The notes under the pieces: generated by a model
What the model saw: the letters and a program-made list of their open reading frames with translations, nothing else
What the model was told of the DNA's origin: nothing
Databases searched by the model: none
NCBI GenBank assembly: GCA_018396415.1
Contig: JAGTRE010000002.1
Span: forward strand, 1 to 64,000
Direction: 5' to 3'
Source: Candidatus Bathyarchaeota archaeon
Lineage (GTDB): Archaea; Thermoproteota; Bathyarchaeia; RBG-16-48-13; JAGTRE01
DNA: 64,000 nt
Made by a program: the position numbers and the translations under genes
Shown: one piece after another, positions 35,523 through 45,222 of the stretch
How positions within the stretch are numbered: the first letter of the stretch is position 1
Layout: each line of letters opens with the position of its first letter

Positions 35523-36704
35523 ATGGCTAAAGTAGCTTTAACAGAGGGATTATTTTGGGTTGGGGCAATAGATTGGAATATTAGAAGTTTCCACGGATAC
35601 CACACCCCATATGGAACCACCTACAATGCATACTTAATTATCGACGAGAAAATCGCGTTGGTAGACACGGTGAAGGGGCCATTTTTCAGTGAAATGTTGC
35701 AAAGAATTGAGGAAATAGTCGAACCAAAGGAGATCGATTATGTTATTTCGAATCACGTAGAAACGGATCATTCAGGGTCACTTCCAAAAATAATGGAAAT
35801 AGCGAAGAAAGCCAAGTTGATCGCATCTGAAAGAGGGAAACCTGGCTTATTAAAGCACTATAAAATTGATTGGCCGTTTGTGACGGTTAAACAGATAAAC
35901 AATGAACTCAGTTTAGGTAAGAGGAAATTGAAATTTATTGAAACGCCGATGTTGCATTGGCCGGACTCTATGGCTACCCATGTGGAAACCGATGGCATCC
36001 TACTGCCAAATGACGCCTTTGGTCAACATATTGCCACTTCTGAAAGGTTTGATGACGAGGTTGGTTTGGAAGTCATTATGCCAGAAGCAGCAAAATATTA
36101 TGCCAACATAGTCATGCCCTTTGGAGCTATCGTGCAAGGTGTTTTAGAAAAACTCAAAGACCTAAAAATTAACATGATCGGTCCTAGTCATGGCATAGTT
36201 TGGCGCACACATATAAAGGAAATATTTAACGCTTACTGGAAGTGGGCTCGAGGAGAAGCGGAGAATAAGGTTTTGGTAATTTATGACACGATGTGGGGAA
36301 GTACTGAAATGATCGCCAAGGCTTTAGTAGAGGGACTCTCAAACGAAGGCGTTAAAGTCATATTGTTCAATTTAAGTTCCTCAGATAAGACCGAAATAAT
36401 CAAAGAAACCTTAGACGCGAAGGCATTGCTAATCGGCTCCCCAACGCTCAACGGTGGAATGTTTCCAACAGTTGCTAGTTTCTTGACATATCTAAAGGGG
36501 TTAAAACCGAAGGGTAAGATCGGGGCATGCTTCGGCTCCTATGGATGGGGCGGCGGCGCTGTCAAAGCCATTAATGAAGAATTGCGACAGGCTGGCGTCG
36601 AAGTATTAGAAGCTGCCCTTGACTTTAAATTCGTCCCTGAAAAAGAAGACCTTGCAAAAGCTGTTGAATTTGGCAAGATGATTGCCAAGAAAGTTAAACA
36701 ATAA
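35523..36704 (+). CDS. fprA: Flavodiiron protein (FprA-type, O2/NO reductase)
   Basis: Cytoplasmic enzyme that reduces oxygen to water or nitric oxide to nitrous oxide, protecting anaerobes. The metallo-beta-lactamase domain carries the diiron ligands in NHVETDHSGSLPK, MLHWPDSMATHVET, LPNDAFGQHIATSERF and GPSHGIVWRTHIKE. The C-terminal flavodoxin domain starts at VLVIYDTMWGSTEMIAKALV. 393 residues is the normal length for the two-domain class. A rubredoxin gene, its usual electron donor, lies immediately downstream in the opposite orientation. Confidence 0.95.
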   Translation: MAKVALTEGLFWVGAIDWNIRSFHGYHTPYGTTYNAYLIIDEKIALVDTVKGPFFSEMLQRIEEIVEPKEIDYVISNHVETDHSGSLPKIMEIAKKAKLIASERGKPGLLKHYKIDWPFVTVKQINNELSLGKRKLKFIETPMLHWPDSMATHVETDGILLPNDAFGQHIATSERFDDEVGLEVIMPEAAKYYANIVMPFGAIVQGVLEKLKDLKINMIGPSHGIVWRTHIKEIFNAYWKWARGEAENKVLVIYDTMWGSTEMIAKALVEGLSNEGVKVILFNLSSSDKTEIIKETLDAKALLIGSPTLNGGMFPTVASFLTYLKGLKPKGKIGACFGSYGWGGGAVKAINEELRQAGVEVLEAALDFKFVPEKEDLAKAVEFGKMIAKKVKQ

Positions 36705-36769
36705 ATATTGAGTGCAAAACGAATGATGCAGAAATAAGATTAAGAAAATAAAAACAATTATTTTTTAAC

Positions 36770-36934
36770 CTAATCCGGTATTTCCTCAAACTGATCTTTT
36801 GGCGCTCCGCAAGTTGGACATGTCCAATCGTTTGGAAGATCCTCGAATCTGGTCCCTGGTTTGATCCCTCTATCAGGATCTCCATCTTTTGGATCGTAAA
36901 CCCAACCGCAGATGAGGCATCTCCATTTTGCCAT
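36770..36934 (-). CDS. Rubredoxin
   Basis: A 54-residue iron protein for one-electron transfer. The two CxxC knuckles are present: [18 protein letters not shown] and [16 protein letters not shown], with the conserved aromatic and Gly positions between. The ATG at 36934 is preceded by GGAGGA. It is convergent with the flavodiiron protein gene, which is the likely electron acceptor. Confidence 0.94.
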   Translation of the reverse strand: MAKWRCLICGWVYDPKDGDPDRGIKPGTRFEDLPNDWTCPTCGAPKDQFEEIPD

Positions 36935-37057
36935 TTTTCCTCCTCTCCTTTTGCTTTAAAAACGCTCTTCTTATGAATAATAATCTTTCGAATATTGTAA
37001 AATACAGAGTTATCATGATAACGGCATGCCCTGAGATTAGAGTGCCCATAGTGCCGA

Positions 37058-37297
37058 ATGATGCCCAGAGGTACAATTAACGTGAATGCTTGCGACGGTT
37101 GTGGAGTTTGCGTGTTCGTATGCCCAATGGCGGTTTTGGAGATACGCGACGAGAAGGCACATGTGATTTATCAAGAAGCTTGCATAGGACTTAAAGCAGA
37201 ACAAAAATGCATAGAATGCGTAGAGAAACAAGAGTTATGCACTGGATGCGTTGCATGCGTCAGAAACTGCCCAAATGGGGCTATTCAAATTAAATGA
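37058..37297 (+). CDS. Small ferredoxin with two [4Fe-4S] motifs
   Basis: A 79-residue ferredoxin. The first motif is CDGCGVCVFVCPMAVLEI and the second is CTGCVACVRNCPNGAI. Between them sit three further Cys residues (EACIGLKAEQKCIECVEKQE), which is more than in a standard dicluster ferredoxin. Two ATG codons in tandem (37058, 37061) could start it. It starts about 120 bases from the divergent rubredoxin gene, fitting a local redox group. Confidence 0.88.
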   Translation: MMPRGTINVNACDGCGVCVFVCPMAVLEIRDEKAHVIYQEACIGLKAEQKCIECVEKQELCTGCVACVRNCPNGAIQIK

Positions 37298-37433
37298 GTT
37301 CAAGAGCTCGCGGACGGAATTTGCAATCACGTAAGTGAATTTATGGAAAACACTTATTTCATTATTCATTATTCTAGGAGTTATAACCCATCTTTAAGGA
37401 AATAAAATCGACTTTAATGAGGTCGCTGCAAAA

Positions 37434-38223
37434 TTACTCGGGAAAAATTAGTCCAAGAGACCAAACTAACACTATCCCTAGCGTAAACAACAAAAATTGC
37501 AAAATTGACTTGCTTAGGCTTTTCTCCTCTTGTAACTCGGGAATTAGCTCAGCAGCAAACGCAATCATGAAACCTCTAAAACCCTCTAAGTAAATGGAAA
37601 AGAGGTATGCGAAAATGCCTCCAGCAGTCGCTGTAAGTGCAGAAAAGAAATTTAATCCTAATGCTAGTGATTTCTTTAAGCCTCCATACACCAGCACTGC
37701 AAAGTCACCGATTTCTTGCGGAATTTCATGAAAGACCGCTGCAACAGTGGTAACAAGCCCAATTGGAAAACCTATAATAAAACTTGTTGTAATCACAACG
37801 CCATCAGTGAAATTATGGATAGCATCTCCTACTAAGTTCAAATATACAAAGTTCTTTACCGAAGCCTTACTGACATCCCCTGTAATTTCTATCTTTTTCT
37901 CCACCCCACTCATATGCCCATGCCCATGGTACCAGTAGATAACCCGTTCGAGAAAAAGAATGCCACAAATCCTAACGTAATGTATACTAAACTAATCCTA
38001 AACTAATCGACCCTTCTACTAGTTCCATTGCCTCGGGAAGCAAATTAAAATATGCTGCCCCTAAAATAGAGCCAGCAGCAAAACTTATGAATACTAGCAG
38101 AAAGTTGTCTAATTTTTTCTCGTTTATAGAAATAACAAAAACGCCGACAAAGGAGATCAGACTGACTACGGCTACCGCCAACATCGCATAAAACAGGTTT
38201 TCCACGTTTTCGCTTCCTTTCAT
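37434..38223 (-). pseudogene. ZIP-family metal transporter gene with two frameshifts
   Basis: Divalent metal (Zn/Fe) membrane transporter, broken into pieces. The N-terminal part (38223-37987) has ISFVGVFVISINEKKLDNFL and AAGSILGAAYFNLLPEAMEL. A middle piece in another frame reads VYITLGFVAFFF, and a third frame gives LERVIYWYHGHGH before the C-terminal part (from 37913), which holds the signature AIHNFTDGVV and FHEIPQEIGDFAVLVYGG. Two minus-one shifts, near 37990 and at a T5 run near 37962, would restore a protein of about 260 residues, the normal ZIP length. It is a recent pseudogene or carries sequence errors in short repeats. Confidence 0.8.
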
Positions 38224-38348
38224 CTTGGTCGGTTGCTATATCTTATAATTGAAGAAACGACTTCAAAAATCTGCGCCTATCTAAAATTTGAGTATGTTAA
38301 ACGACATATAATAAGACCGTTAAAAGAGGGAAGCGCGCCTCATAACCT

Positions 38349-38778
38349 TCACTCATTTGTTATTTCTAAGATTTCGTAAGGGCTTCCCGTTGGCCAGTGT
38401 GGTAATAGACCAGTAAACATGATTCCTGCAACAACTACTAGTTTCAGTGTTTCCCTAGAATCCGTATTGAACACCCTGTGAATGGAGTTCTCCGTTATAT
38501 ACAGCGTCGCCTCTTTCAAATCCATATCTCTTCCCGTCTGACTCTATTGCTCCTCTACCTTGGAGTACGTAATATACTTCTTCGCAATTGTGCCTATGTA
38601 ACGGAGAATGACAGTTAGGCTTGATTTCAACGATGCCCATAATCACGGTTCTGGCATCCACTCCAGTCTCTGGATAAATAGCCTTCCAATCTTTAACTCC
38701 CGTGCTAGTTTCCATGGGGGCGCCTGGGATAAACTCTGATTGTTTAACAACCACTTTTCTCCTCTTCACAAAAACCAC
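38349..38778 (-). pseudogene. Cupin-domain protein gene with one frameshift
   Basis: Small beta-barrel protein of the cupin family. The first frame contains PNCHSPLHRHNCEEVYYVLQ (metal-binding His/Glu motif), GRGAIESDGKRYGFERGDAV, and then runs out of homology. The second frame continues as TENSIHRVFNTDSRETLKLV, VVVAGIMF and stops at 38349. The shift is at TATATAA near 38505, as expected from a change of one base or one TA unit. Joined, it would be about 143 residues. Function is unknown. Confidence 0.75.
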
Positions 38779-38817
38779 CTTTTTATTAAAGATAACAGTG
38801 AAAACGAAATAAATGGT

Positions 38818-39915
38818 TTAGATTAGTTCTCGCTCATATGTAGTTAAAGATTCGCACTCTTCTTCAGTAATTAAAACCGTGTCCTCGACCCTAAATCCTC
38901 CGATGCCCGGAACTGGGAGAGTAGCGTGCCCAATCGACATCGTCATACTTGGCTTTAATACAATGCTATTGTGCTGCGGATAATGGCTAGGATGAGGCCA
39001 CTCCTCAAACTCCAACCCAACACCGTGGATGTAAGCGGGCACGTTAAATTCGCCGTATGGAAGTTTCTCCATAGCTCCCTTCATGAACTGAGTTACATCA
39101 CCAACTTTCCACCCAGGTCTCACTGCTTCACGAGTTTGCCTCTGGGCTTGAACGTAGGTCGATGCGGCTTTCTTCTGCTCTTGAGTAGGTTGACCGCAAA
39201 CCACTGTCCTTGCCATGTCAGCTGCATACATATCGCAGACTGGATGCACATCAATTAACACCGAGTCACCTTCCTTTATGACCTTATGCGAAACGAACCC
39301 GTGAAGATAAAGTGACCTGTAGCCTGAGTTTACGAAGGGAATTGTTCCCCATCTTTCTGCACCCGCCTTACGCATCGCATACTCAGCCTCGGCGGCAACC
39401 TCATTTTCAGTTATTCCCGGTGCAATCGTCTCAATTGCAGCTTTCATTCCCGCTTCAGCGACCCTAGCAGCCTTCCGCATTCTTTCAATCTCTTCTCTGG
39501 TTTTATACATTCTCAATTCCATCATTACTTCGTCGTTCTCAACTAGGTTTATTTTCGGATTCAGTTTTCTAAAGCGATAAACCTCGAAACCTGGCGTGCT
39601 ATGAACATCGAAGCCAACTGTCTTATCTGTCAAATTTTTCTCCTTCATGGCTGAAAAAAAGTGCCCCATAAGTTCAGAAACGTTTCTCCACGGCCTGACA
39701 TCCTTTATCCAAGTATTCTTCCGAACAAATTCTTCCTCCGTGAAGAAGACGATGAGCGTCGGTTCACCCTCTGCGGGAAAGATCATTCGAGCCTGCCTTC
39801 TCACATCCCCCGTGATATAATAGTAGTTTTCGACACCCGCAATCACCATGGCGTCAACTCTCTTTTCAATCATAACTTTCCTAATTTTCCTAACTCTCTC
39901 CTCGTAAATTGACAT
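38818..39915 (-). CDS. M24-family Xaa-Pro peptidase
   Basis: Metallopeptidase of the pita-bread fold that removes N-terminal residues before proline. The N-terminal creatinase-like domain (MVIAGVENYYYITGDVRRQA) is followed by the catalytic domain with ligands in GDSVLIDVHPVCDMYAADMA, VPAYIHGVGLEFEEWPHPS, and HATLPVPGIGGFRVEDTVLI. The ATG at 39915 (MSIYEERVRKIRKVMIEKRV) with GGGGGT upstream gives about 365 residues; the frame extends seven codons further upstream. Confidence 0.92.
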   Translation of the reverse strand: MSIYEERVRKIRKVMIEKRVDAMVIAGVENYYYITGDVRRQARMIFPAEGEPTLIVFFTEEEFVRKNTWIKDVRPWRNVSELMGHFFSAMKEKNLTDKTVGFDVHSTPGFEVYRFRKLNPKINLVENDEVMMELRMYKTREEIERMRKAARVAEAGMKAAIETIAPGITENEVAAEAEYAMRKAGAERWGTIPFVNSGYRSLYLHGFVSHKVIKEGDSVLIDVHPVCDMYAADMARTVVCGQPTQEQKKAASTYVQAQRQTREAVRPGWKVGDVTQFMKGAMEKLPYGEFNVPAYIHGVGLEFEEWPHPSHYPQHNSIVLKPSMTMSIGHATLPVPGIGGFRVEDTVLITEEECESLTTYERELI

Positions 39916-40061
39916 TCCACTACCCCCATCCTTCAAACTTGGAAAAGTTTCTAGACATTAATATGCATGGAAACTCCAAATAAAATTGAAGCTTTAACTA
40001 ATAGATGAAAGATAAGAGACTAACTAAAATAAACTGGCTTAATAATTGGGATTGATTTAGA

Positions 40062-40616
40062 ATGCTAACGAGAGAAGAAGCTTTCAACTTAGTCAAGAGG
40101 CATGTTACAAAAAGGACGATTATTTATCATATGCTTGCTGTTGAAGCCACGATGAGAAGCGTAGCAAAATATCTCAATCAAGACGAAGAGCTCTGGGGAT
40201 TAACCGGACTACTTCATGATATTGACTACGAAGAAACCGAAATAACTCCGGAAAGACACGCAATGGTATCCGAGGAGATATTAAAAGAAGCGATCCCTGA
40301 AGAAGTGAAACGCGCTATAAAGGCGCATAACTTTGACTATACGAAAGTCCAACCGGAAACCATAATGGAAAAGGCCTTAATAGCATGCGACGCTATTTCA
40401 GGACTTTTGGTCGCATGTGCCTTAGTAATGCCCTCTAAGAAACTGGAAGAGGTAAGGGTTGAAACTGTTGCTAAAAAGTTTAAAGACAAGGATTTTGCGA
40501 GAGGCGCAGATAGAAAGAGAATCGAGTTATGCGAAGAAATTGGGATCCCTAAAGAGAAGTTTTTTGAAGTCACGTTAAATGGGCTAAAGACAATAGCTTC
40601 AGAACTAGGATTATAA
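40062..40616 (+). CDS. HD-domain phosphohydrolase
   Basis: A 184-residue metal-dependent phosphohydrolase. The HD motif is in LTGLLHDIDYEETEITPERH, with an upstream His in IYHMLAVEATMRSVAKYL and a downstream H/D in KAHNFDYTKV and ALIACDAISGLLVACAL. It resembles HDIG-type proteins seen in many anaerobes. The substrate (nucleotide or other phosphoester) is unknown. It has its own upstream spacer and reads alone. Confidence 0.85.
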   Translation: MLTREEAFNLVKRHVTKRTIIYHMLAVEATMRSVAKYLNQDEELWGLTGLLHDIDYEETEITPERHAMVSEEILKEAIPEEVKRAIKAHNFDYTKVQPETIMEKALIACDAISGLLVACALVMPSKKLEEVRVETVAKKFKDKDFARGADRKRIELCEEIGIPKEKFFEVTLNGLKTIASELGL

Positions 40617-40756
40617 CATCCAACCCTTTTTCTCTGAAATAAGTTATTGTCCAGACCAAACGTAGCTTCCAAGCATAGAGAATTACCGAATTGTCTAAAA
40701 CCTGTTCAACTATCATCTTTTTATGTGGCCTGAATTTAAAGAATGCCGGTTAAGAT

Positions 40757-41446
40757 ATGAACACCAATGTCATTGACGAGCCGAAATTCAAGAATAAACA
40801 ATTTATATTTAAGGACAGGGTGCATGCTGGCGAACTACTTGCAAATAAACTCAGAAATTATGTCAATAAGATAAACGTACAGTTGCTTGCAATACCTGCA
40901 GGTGGCGTCCCAGTAGGATACACGGTGGCTAAAAACTTCAATTTCCCATTTGATGTAATCATTGCTAGAAAAATACAAATCCCATGGAATACTGAGGCTG
41001 GTTTTGGCGCGATATCCTATGATGGAACAGTTCTTCTCAACGAGCGTTTAATTACACAACTGGGACTAACTACTGAAATTGTCCAATGGTGTATTTCCCA
41101 AACTCGAAAAATTATCCATGAAAGACTTAAAAAGTTTAGAGGAAACAAGCCATTTCCCGAATTGAGGAAGAAAACGGTCATTCTAGTAGATGATGGTTTA
41201 GCGTCAGGGTGGACCATGTTAGCAGCGGTAAAATCTGTTCGAAAACAATCCCCAGCCAAAATAGTTGTTGCTGTGCCTACAGCCTCCACAAGCGCAGTTG
41301 AGCTTGTGGCTCCAACTGTTGATAAGTTAATATGCCTCAACATCAGGAGTGGGCCGGTTTTCGCAGTTGCAGATGCCTATCAAAAATGGTATGACCTCGC
41401 CGACGAAGAAGTCGTTGAAATTCTCAGGAAAAGCTGGCAATTATAA
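40757..41446 (+). CDS. Phosphoribosyltransferase-family protein
   Basis: A 229-residue PRTase fold protein. The PRPP-binding loop is VILVDDGLASGWTMLAAVKS; the N-terminal hood is FKDRVHAGELLANKLRNYV and VQLLAIPAGGVPVGYTVAKN. This subgroup (COG1926-like) is often linked to other hydrolases, and its base substrate is not known. It starts about 140 bases after the HD-domain gene. Confidence 0.85.
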   Translation: MNTNVIDEPKFKNKQFIFKDRVHAGELLANKLRNYVNKINVQLLAIPAGGVPVGYTVAKNFNFPFDVIIARKIQIPWNTEAGFGAISYDGTVLLNERLITQLGLTTEIVQWCISQTRKIIHERLKKFRGNKPFPELRKKTVILVDDGLASGWTMLAAVKSVRKQSPAKIVVAVPTASTSAVELVAPTVDKLICLNIRSGPVFAVADAYQKWYDLADEEVVEILRKSWQL

Positions 41447-41482
41447 GCGTAATTTCTAGTATAACCAGTCTGGGTTAAAACT

Positions 41483-42187
41483 ATGGGCTGGGTTGTTCCT
41501 CCGCCAAAAAAACCGAGCAAAACTACAAACGAATTTATAAAGGAAAGACTTGAAAAAGTCAGATGGTTAATTCAGCAAGGACTTCTTAAATCTGAACAAA
41601 TAATTAGAGCGATGCTAAAGGTTCCGAGAGAGGAGTTTACCTTAGAAATGTACAGAGATTACGCCTACCTTGAAGCCCCACTGCCAATTCCTGGACAAGA
41701 AGCAACAATCTCATGCCCTCACAGCTATCCCCTATTCTATGAGGCTCTGGAACTAAAGAGGGGTGATAAATTCTTAGAAGTAGGAACAGGTTCGGGTTAC
41801 GGAGCCGCCATAGCCAGAGAAATAGTAGGACCAAGCGGAAAAGTGATTACAATTGAAATTGACCAAAAAACCTATGAATTTGCGGCGAACAATCTCGAGA
41901 AGCTCGGATACGGAGACATATTAATTATTTTAGGGGATGGGGGCTTAGGATATCCCGCCGAAGCGCCCTACGATAAAATTTGCATCACAGCCGCCTGCCC
42001 CAAAATTCCACCCCCATTAATTGATCAATTAAAAACCAGAGGAAAACTAGTTGCCCCAATCGGTCACCCCAACTTCCCTCAGGACTTAATCGTCTTAAAA
42101 AAGAAACTAGATGAACGCGTAGAAATAACCTCAATAGAAAAAGTGCTTTACGTCCCACTTAAAGGGAAATACGGGTTCAACACTTGA
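41483..42187 (+). CDS. pcm: Protein-L-isoaspartate O-methyltransferase
   Basis: Repair methyltransferase that labels isoaspartyl residues in damaged proteins. The SAM motif I is KFLEVGTGSGYGAAIAREIV, followed by VITIEIDQKTYEFAANNLEK and the family loop ATISCPHSYPLFYEAL, here in a slightly diverged form (GQEATIS rather than GQTIS). 234 residues. It is 36 bases downstream of the phosphoribosyltransferase gene and probably in the same transcript. Confidence 0.87.
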   Translation: MGWVVPPPKKPSKTTNEFIKERLEKVRWLIQQGLLKSEQIIRAMLKVPREEFTLEMYRDYAYLEAPLPIPGQEATISCPHSYPLFYEALELKRGDKFLEVGTGSGYGAAIAREIVGPSGKVITIEIDQKTYEFAANNLEKLGYGDILIILGDGGLGYPAEAPYDKICITAACPKIPPPLIDQLKTRGKLVAPIGHPNFPQDLIVLKKKLDERVEITSIEKVLYVPLKGKYGFNT

Positions 42188-42209
42188 AATATCTTAAGGA
42201 GAAACGATT

Positions 42210-42854
42210 ATGCATGAAAAAACGAAAAATATCAAACTAATCGTTTTTGACCTAGATGGAGTTCTTGTAGATACGGGTAGCAGTTGGCAAACTATCCATA
42301 AAGCATTTGGTGTGGATAATGAAGAAAACTTTCAAAGATATCTCCGAGGTGAAATTAGCTTCAAAGAATTTATGAGATCTGACATCCGACTCTGGAAAAA
42401 CATTCACATTAACCAAATCAAAAGCATTCTTGAACGAGTTCCACTCATGAAGGGGGCTAAGGAAACGATTACCGCGCTTAAAAACGCCGGGTACAAAATA
42501 GCTATCATTAGTAGTGGAATATCTTTACTCGCAGATCGCGTAAAGAATGAACTTGGAATAGATAAATCGTTCGCTAATGAATTGTTAATCGACCAAAATG
42601 GACATTTAACCGGCGAAGGAAAAGAGAATGTAGAGCTTTTAAAAAAAGTAAGTGTTTTACAGCGACTAGCTACAAGTGAAGGAATTAATACTAAACAATG
42701 TGCTGTAGTCGGAGATAGTATTTTTGATATTCCGTTATTTAAAAGGGCTGGTTTTAGTATAGCCTTTAATGCAAAGACTCATCGAGTTGAAGAAGCCGCA
42801 GATTTAGCAATTAAAAATAAAGATCTGAAAGAAATCCTACGATACTTCACTTAG
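42210..42854 (+). CDS. HAD-family phosphatase, phosphoserine phosphatase-like
   Basis: A 214-residue HAD hydrolase. The nucleophile motif is IVFDLDGVLVDTGSSW, motif II the serine in KIAIISSGISLLADRVK, and motif III the acidic residues in AVVGDSIFDIPLFKRAG. The mid-size helical cap and the pattern of motif II resemble SerB-type enzymes. With SerA and GlyA in the window it could complete serine synthesis, but this is inferred. It is 22 bases from pcm. Confidence 0.78.
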   Translation: MHEKTKNIKLIVFDLDGVLVDTGSSWQTIHKAFGVDNEENFQRYLRGEISFKEFMRSDIRLWKNIHINQIKSILERVPLMKGAKETITALKNAGYKIAIISSGISLLADRVKNELGIDKSFANELLIDQNGHLTGEGKENVELLKKVSVLQRLATSEGINTKQCAVVGDSIFDIPLFKRAGFSIAFNAKTHRVEEAADLAIKNKDLKEILRYFT

Positions 42855-42865
42855 AAAATGATAAA

Positions 42866-43891
42866 ATGAGGCCTATTGAAGTGCAAATTACCCCTCGCTT
42901 CAACGGGGATTTAAAGTCCAAATTTCTTGGAGCCCTTATTGGCACAGCTATCGGCGACGCTTTGGGCATGCCAGTGCAAGGATGGTCATGGGAGGCAATA
43001 AAATCTGAATACGGTGAAATCCGAGAGATGCTTGACGGCTGGCTCCCTGCGGGTCACTATACTGATGACACAGAAATGATGATCGGAGTCGCTGAATCCT
43101 TAATCGAAAATAAAGGATTCGATGGAGATCACCTAGCAAAGACGTTTATTAAAAATTTTAACATTCATCGGGGTTACGGATTAGGGCCGATCCATGTTTT
43201 ACGTTGGATAAGCCAAGGTGAAGCATGGGACAAAGCCAGTACCAAGCTATTCGGCTCAGGTTCTTATGGCAATGGCGCAGCGATGCGAATTGCTCCAATA
43301 GGAATTTTCTATCATGACAAACCTGAAGAATTGCGTTCAATAGCATATAAATCAAGCCAAATTACCCACGCCCACGAGCTGGGAAAAGAGGGCGCAGCAC
43401 TACAAGCCTACGCAATCGCCCTAGCCGTATCCACTAAACCAACCCAATTGGAAACTCAATCCTTCTTAAAAGAGCTGAACAATTTTACAAAAAAGAATAC
43501 CATATACACCCAAAAGATAAAAATAATTAGGAAATTACTGGCGGAAAAACCAGATAGAATAAAAGTAATTAATGAACTCGGGAACGGAATCGAAGCTTTT
43601 AACTCGGTTCCCACAGCTATCTACTGCTTCTTATCTCACCAAAATAGTTTTGAAGCGGCAGTTATTTATGCCATAAACTTAGGCGGAGACACCGACACTA
43701 TTGGTGCGATGACCGGAGCGATTAGCGGCGCATATCACGGAGTCGATTCGGCTCCCGAAAGATGGAGGCAAAAACTTGAGAGAGCAAATTACATAAAAGA
43801 GTTAGCTGAAAATTTGTGGAGCATCTATGTAAGCCTGAGAAACGGAGGCAAACCTGAAAGGGTAGAAAAGAAAACGCCGTTCAACGATTAA
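42866..43891 (+). CDS. ADP-ribosylglycohydrolase-family protein
   Basis: A 341-residue hydrolase of the DraG/ARH family, which removes ADP-ribose from proteins or related substrates. The metal-binding motifs are in GTAIGDALGMPVQGWSWE, HYTDDTEMMIGVAESL, YGNGAAMRIAPIG and LGGDTDTIGAMTGAISGAYH. All the acidic metal ligands are intact, so the enzyme is probably active. It starts 11 bases after the HAD phosphatase gene, as the last of a run from the phosphoribosyltransferase gene (40757). Confidence 0.92.
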   Translation: MRPIEVQITPRFNGDLKSKFLGALIGTAIGDALGMPVQGWSWEAIKSEYGEIREMLDGWLPAGHYTDDTEMMIGVAESLIENKGFDGDHLAKTFIKNFNIHRGYGLGPIHVLRWISQGEAWDKASTKLFGSGSYGNGAAMRIAPIGIFYHDKPEELRSIAYKSSQITHAHELGKEGAALQAYAIALAVSTKPTQLETQSFLKELNNFTKKNTIYTQKIKIIRKLLAEKPDRIKVINELGNGIEAFNSVPTAIYCFLSHQNSFEAAVIYAINLGGDTDTIGAMTGAISGAYHGVDSAPERWRQKLERANYIKELAENLWSIYVSLRNGGKPERVEKKTPFND

Positions 43892-44047
43892 ATTGCTAAA
43901 AGCCCATGTACAACGCGAACCCTTGAAGCAATAATAGCCTAGCTGCAAGAAACCGAAAGCGCGATTAACCGCATACTTTATAATTAGACATTAACCCCTT
44001 TACTGGATTATTTTGGATAGGAGCCCATAGATTAAGGAGGAAATGCC

Positions 44048-44791
44048 ATGCTGCTTGTTCAACTCTCAGATTTGCACTGCGGCCCCCAGTTCCAGCCGGA
44101 GATTTTTGAGGCAGCTGTCGAAGAAATAAACTCGCTCAACCCCGATGCATTAATTGTATTAGGAGACTTAACTGAGGATGGATTACTCGCAGAATTTCAA
44201 ATGGCCAAGAAGGAATTGGATAAGTTTCATACGAAGAATCTAATTATATGCAGTGGAAACCATGACTATCGGTCAACAGGCTATCTCCTCTTTCAAAAGT
44301 TTTTCCCCTTTAAACAAGTAACGGAGATTGAAGATGCGGTAATAGTCCTTTTAAGCTCTGCCAGACCAGACCGAGATGATGGAGAAGTTGGACATAGACA
44401 GAACCTTTGGCTTAGGCAGACCCTCAGCAAATATCATGACAGGTATAAAATTGTTGCAATCCACCATCACCTCGTTCCAGTCCCGGATACCGGATTAGAT
44501 TTGATTACAGTGGTTGACGCAGGAGATGTACTCCTCAACCTGAACCATGCAAAGGTTAACCTCGTCCTATGCGGCCATAGGCATAGGCCTTGGAGATGGC
44601 GCCTAGAGAAGTTTTCAATAGTCCATTCCGGAACCATTTCATCGAAACGATTTCGAGGATTCTTCAAAAACTCTTACAATATAATTAACATCGAAAAGAG
44701 AAGAGTGGATGTGAAACTCAAAATCGTAGGCGGCGAAACGATCAAATTTGATAAGATCATTACCGAGAAAGCAAACATCGGAAGAATTTAA
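44048..44791 (+). CDS. Calcineurin-like metallophosphoesterase
   Basis: A 247-residue phosphoesterase of the Icc/CpdA group. All five metal blocks are visible: LSDLHCGPQF, VLGDLTEDG, ICSGNHDYR, AIHHHLVPVPD and LCGHRHRPWRW. Such enzymes hydrolyse cyclic nucleotides or other phosphodiesters; the substrate here is unknown. AAGGAGG lies just before the ATG. It appears monocistronic. Confidence 0.92.
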   Translation: MLLVQLSDLHCGPQFQPEIFEAAVEEINSLNPDALIVLGDLTEDGLLAEFQMAKKELDKFHTKNLIICSGNHDYRSTGYLLFQKFFPFKQVTEIEDAVIVLLSSARPDRDDGEVGHRQNLWLRQTLSKYHDRYKIVAIHHHLVPVPDTGLDLITVVDAGDVLLNLNHAKVNLVLCGHRHRPWRWRLEKFSIVHSGTISSKRFRGFFKNSYNIINIEKRRVDVKLKIVGGETIKFDKIITEKANIGRI

Positions 44792-44836
44792 AGCCAAGCG
44801 AGTAAAGGGCGTTTATCAGTTAAGGCGATATCTAGC

Positions 44837-45154
44837 CTATTTCTTTGATCCTCGAATTCCCCAAGCCTCAATAACTTCCCGATCTCGCTCCACATTAGTG
44901 ATCTTACGTTGCAAAGTTGTACGAAATCTATTCAGGTAAGCTTGAACACTTTGTGATCTCAACCATCCATGACTTGAAATGTAGCCTTCTTCAAAGGTTT
45001 TCGCATATTCCTTTGCCACCCTAACGATTTCGGCGGTAAAGGCTGTTTTTGTCAAAAACTTGTTGGAGAGGTTGCCGCTAACCTCTTTGATGGCTTCTTT
45101 CCAAATGCGATTTGCGCAAAAGTCCATTGCTTCAAACTCGTCTTCTTCTATCAT
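44837..45154 (-). CDS. Hypothetical protein next to the OB-fold protein
   Basis: A 105-residue, mainly helical protein I do not recognise (ICxN-like start FCANRIWKEAIKEVSGNLSN, then KTAFTAEIVRVAKEYAKTFE, RFRTTLQRKITNVERDREVI). It follows the OB-fold protein gene on the same strand after 68 bases, so they may be co-transcribed and act together on nucleic acid. Confidence 0.5.
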   Translation of the reverse strand: MIEEDEFEAMDFCANRIWKEAIKEVSGNLSNKFLTKTAFTAEIVRVAKEYAKTFEEGYISSHGWLRSQSVQAYLNRFRTTLQRKITNVERDREVIEAWGIRGSKK

Positions 45155-45222
45155 GAGGAGGCACTTGATCTAGGCTATTATTCGAGAACTTTCCAGCGAA
45201 AATTCCTAACAAGTTATCAAGC

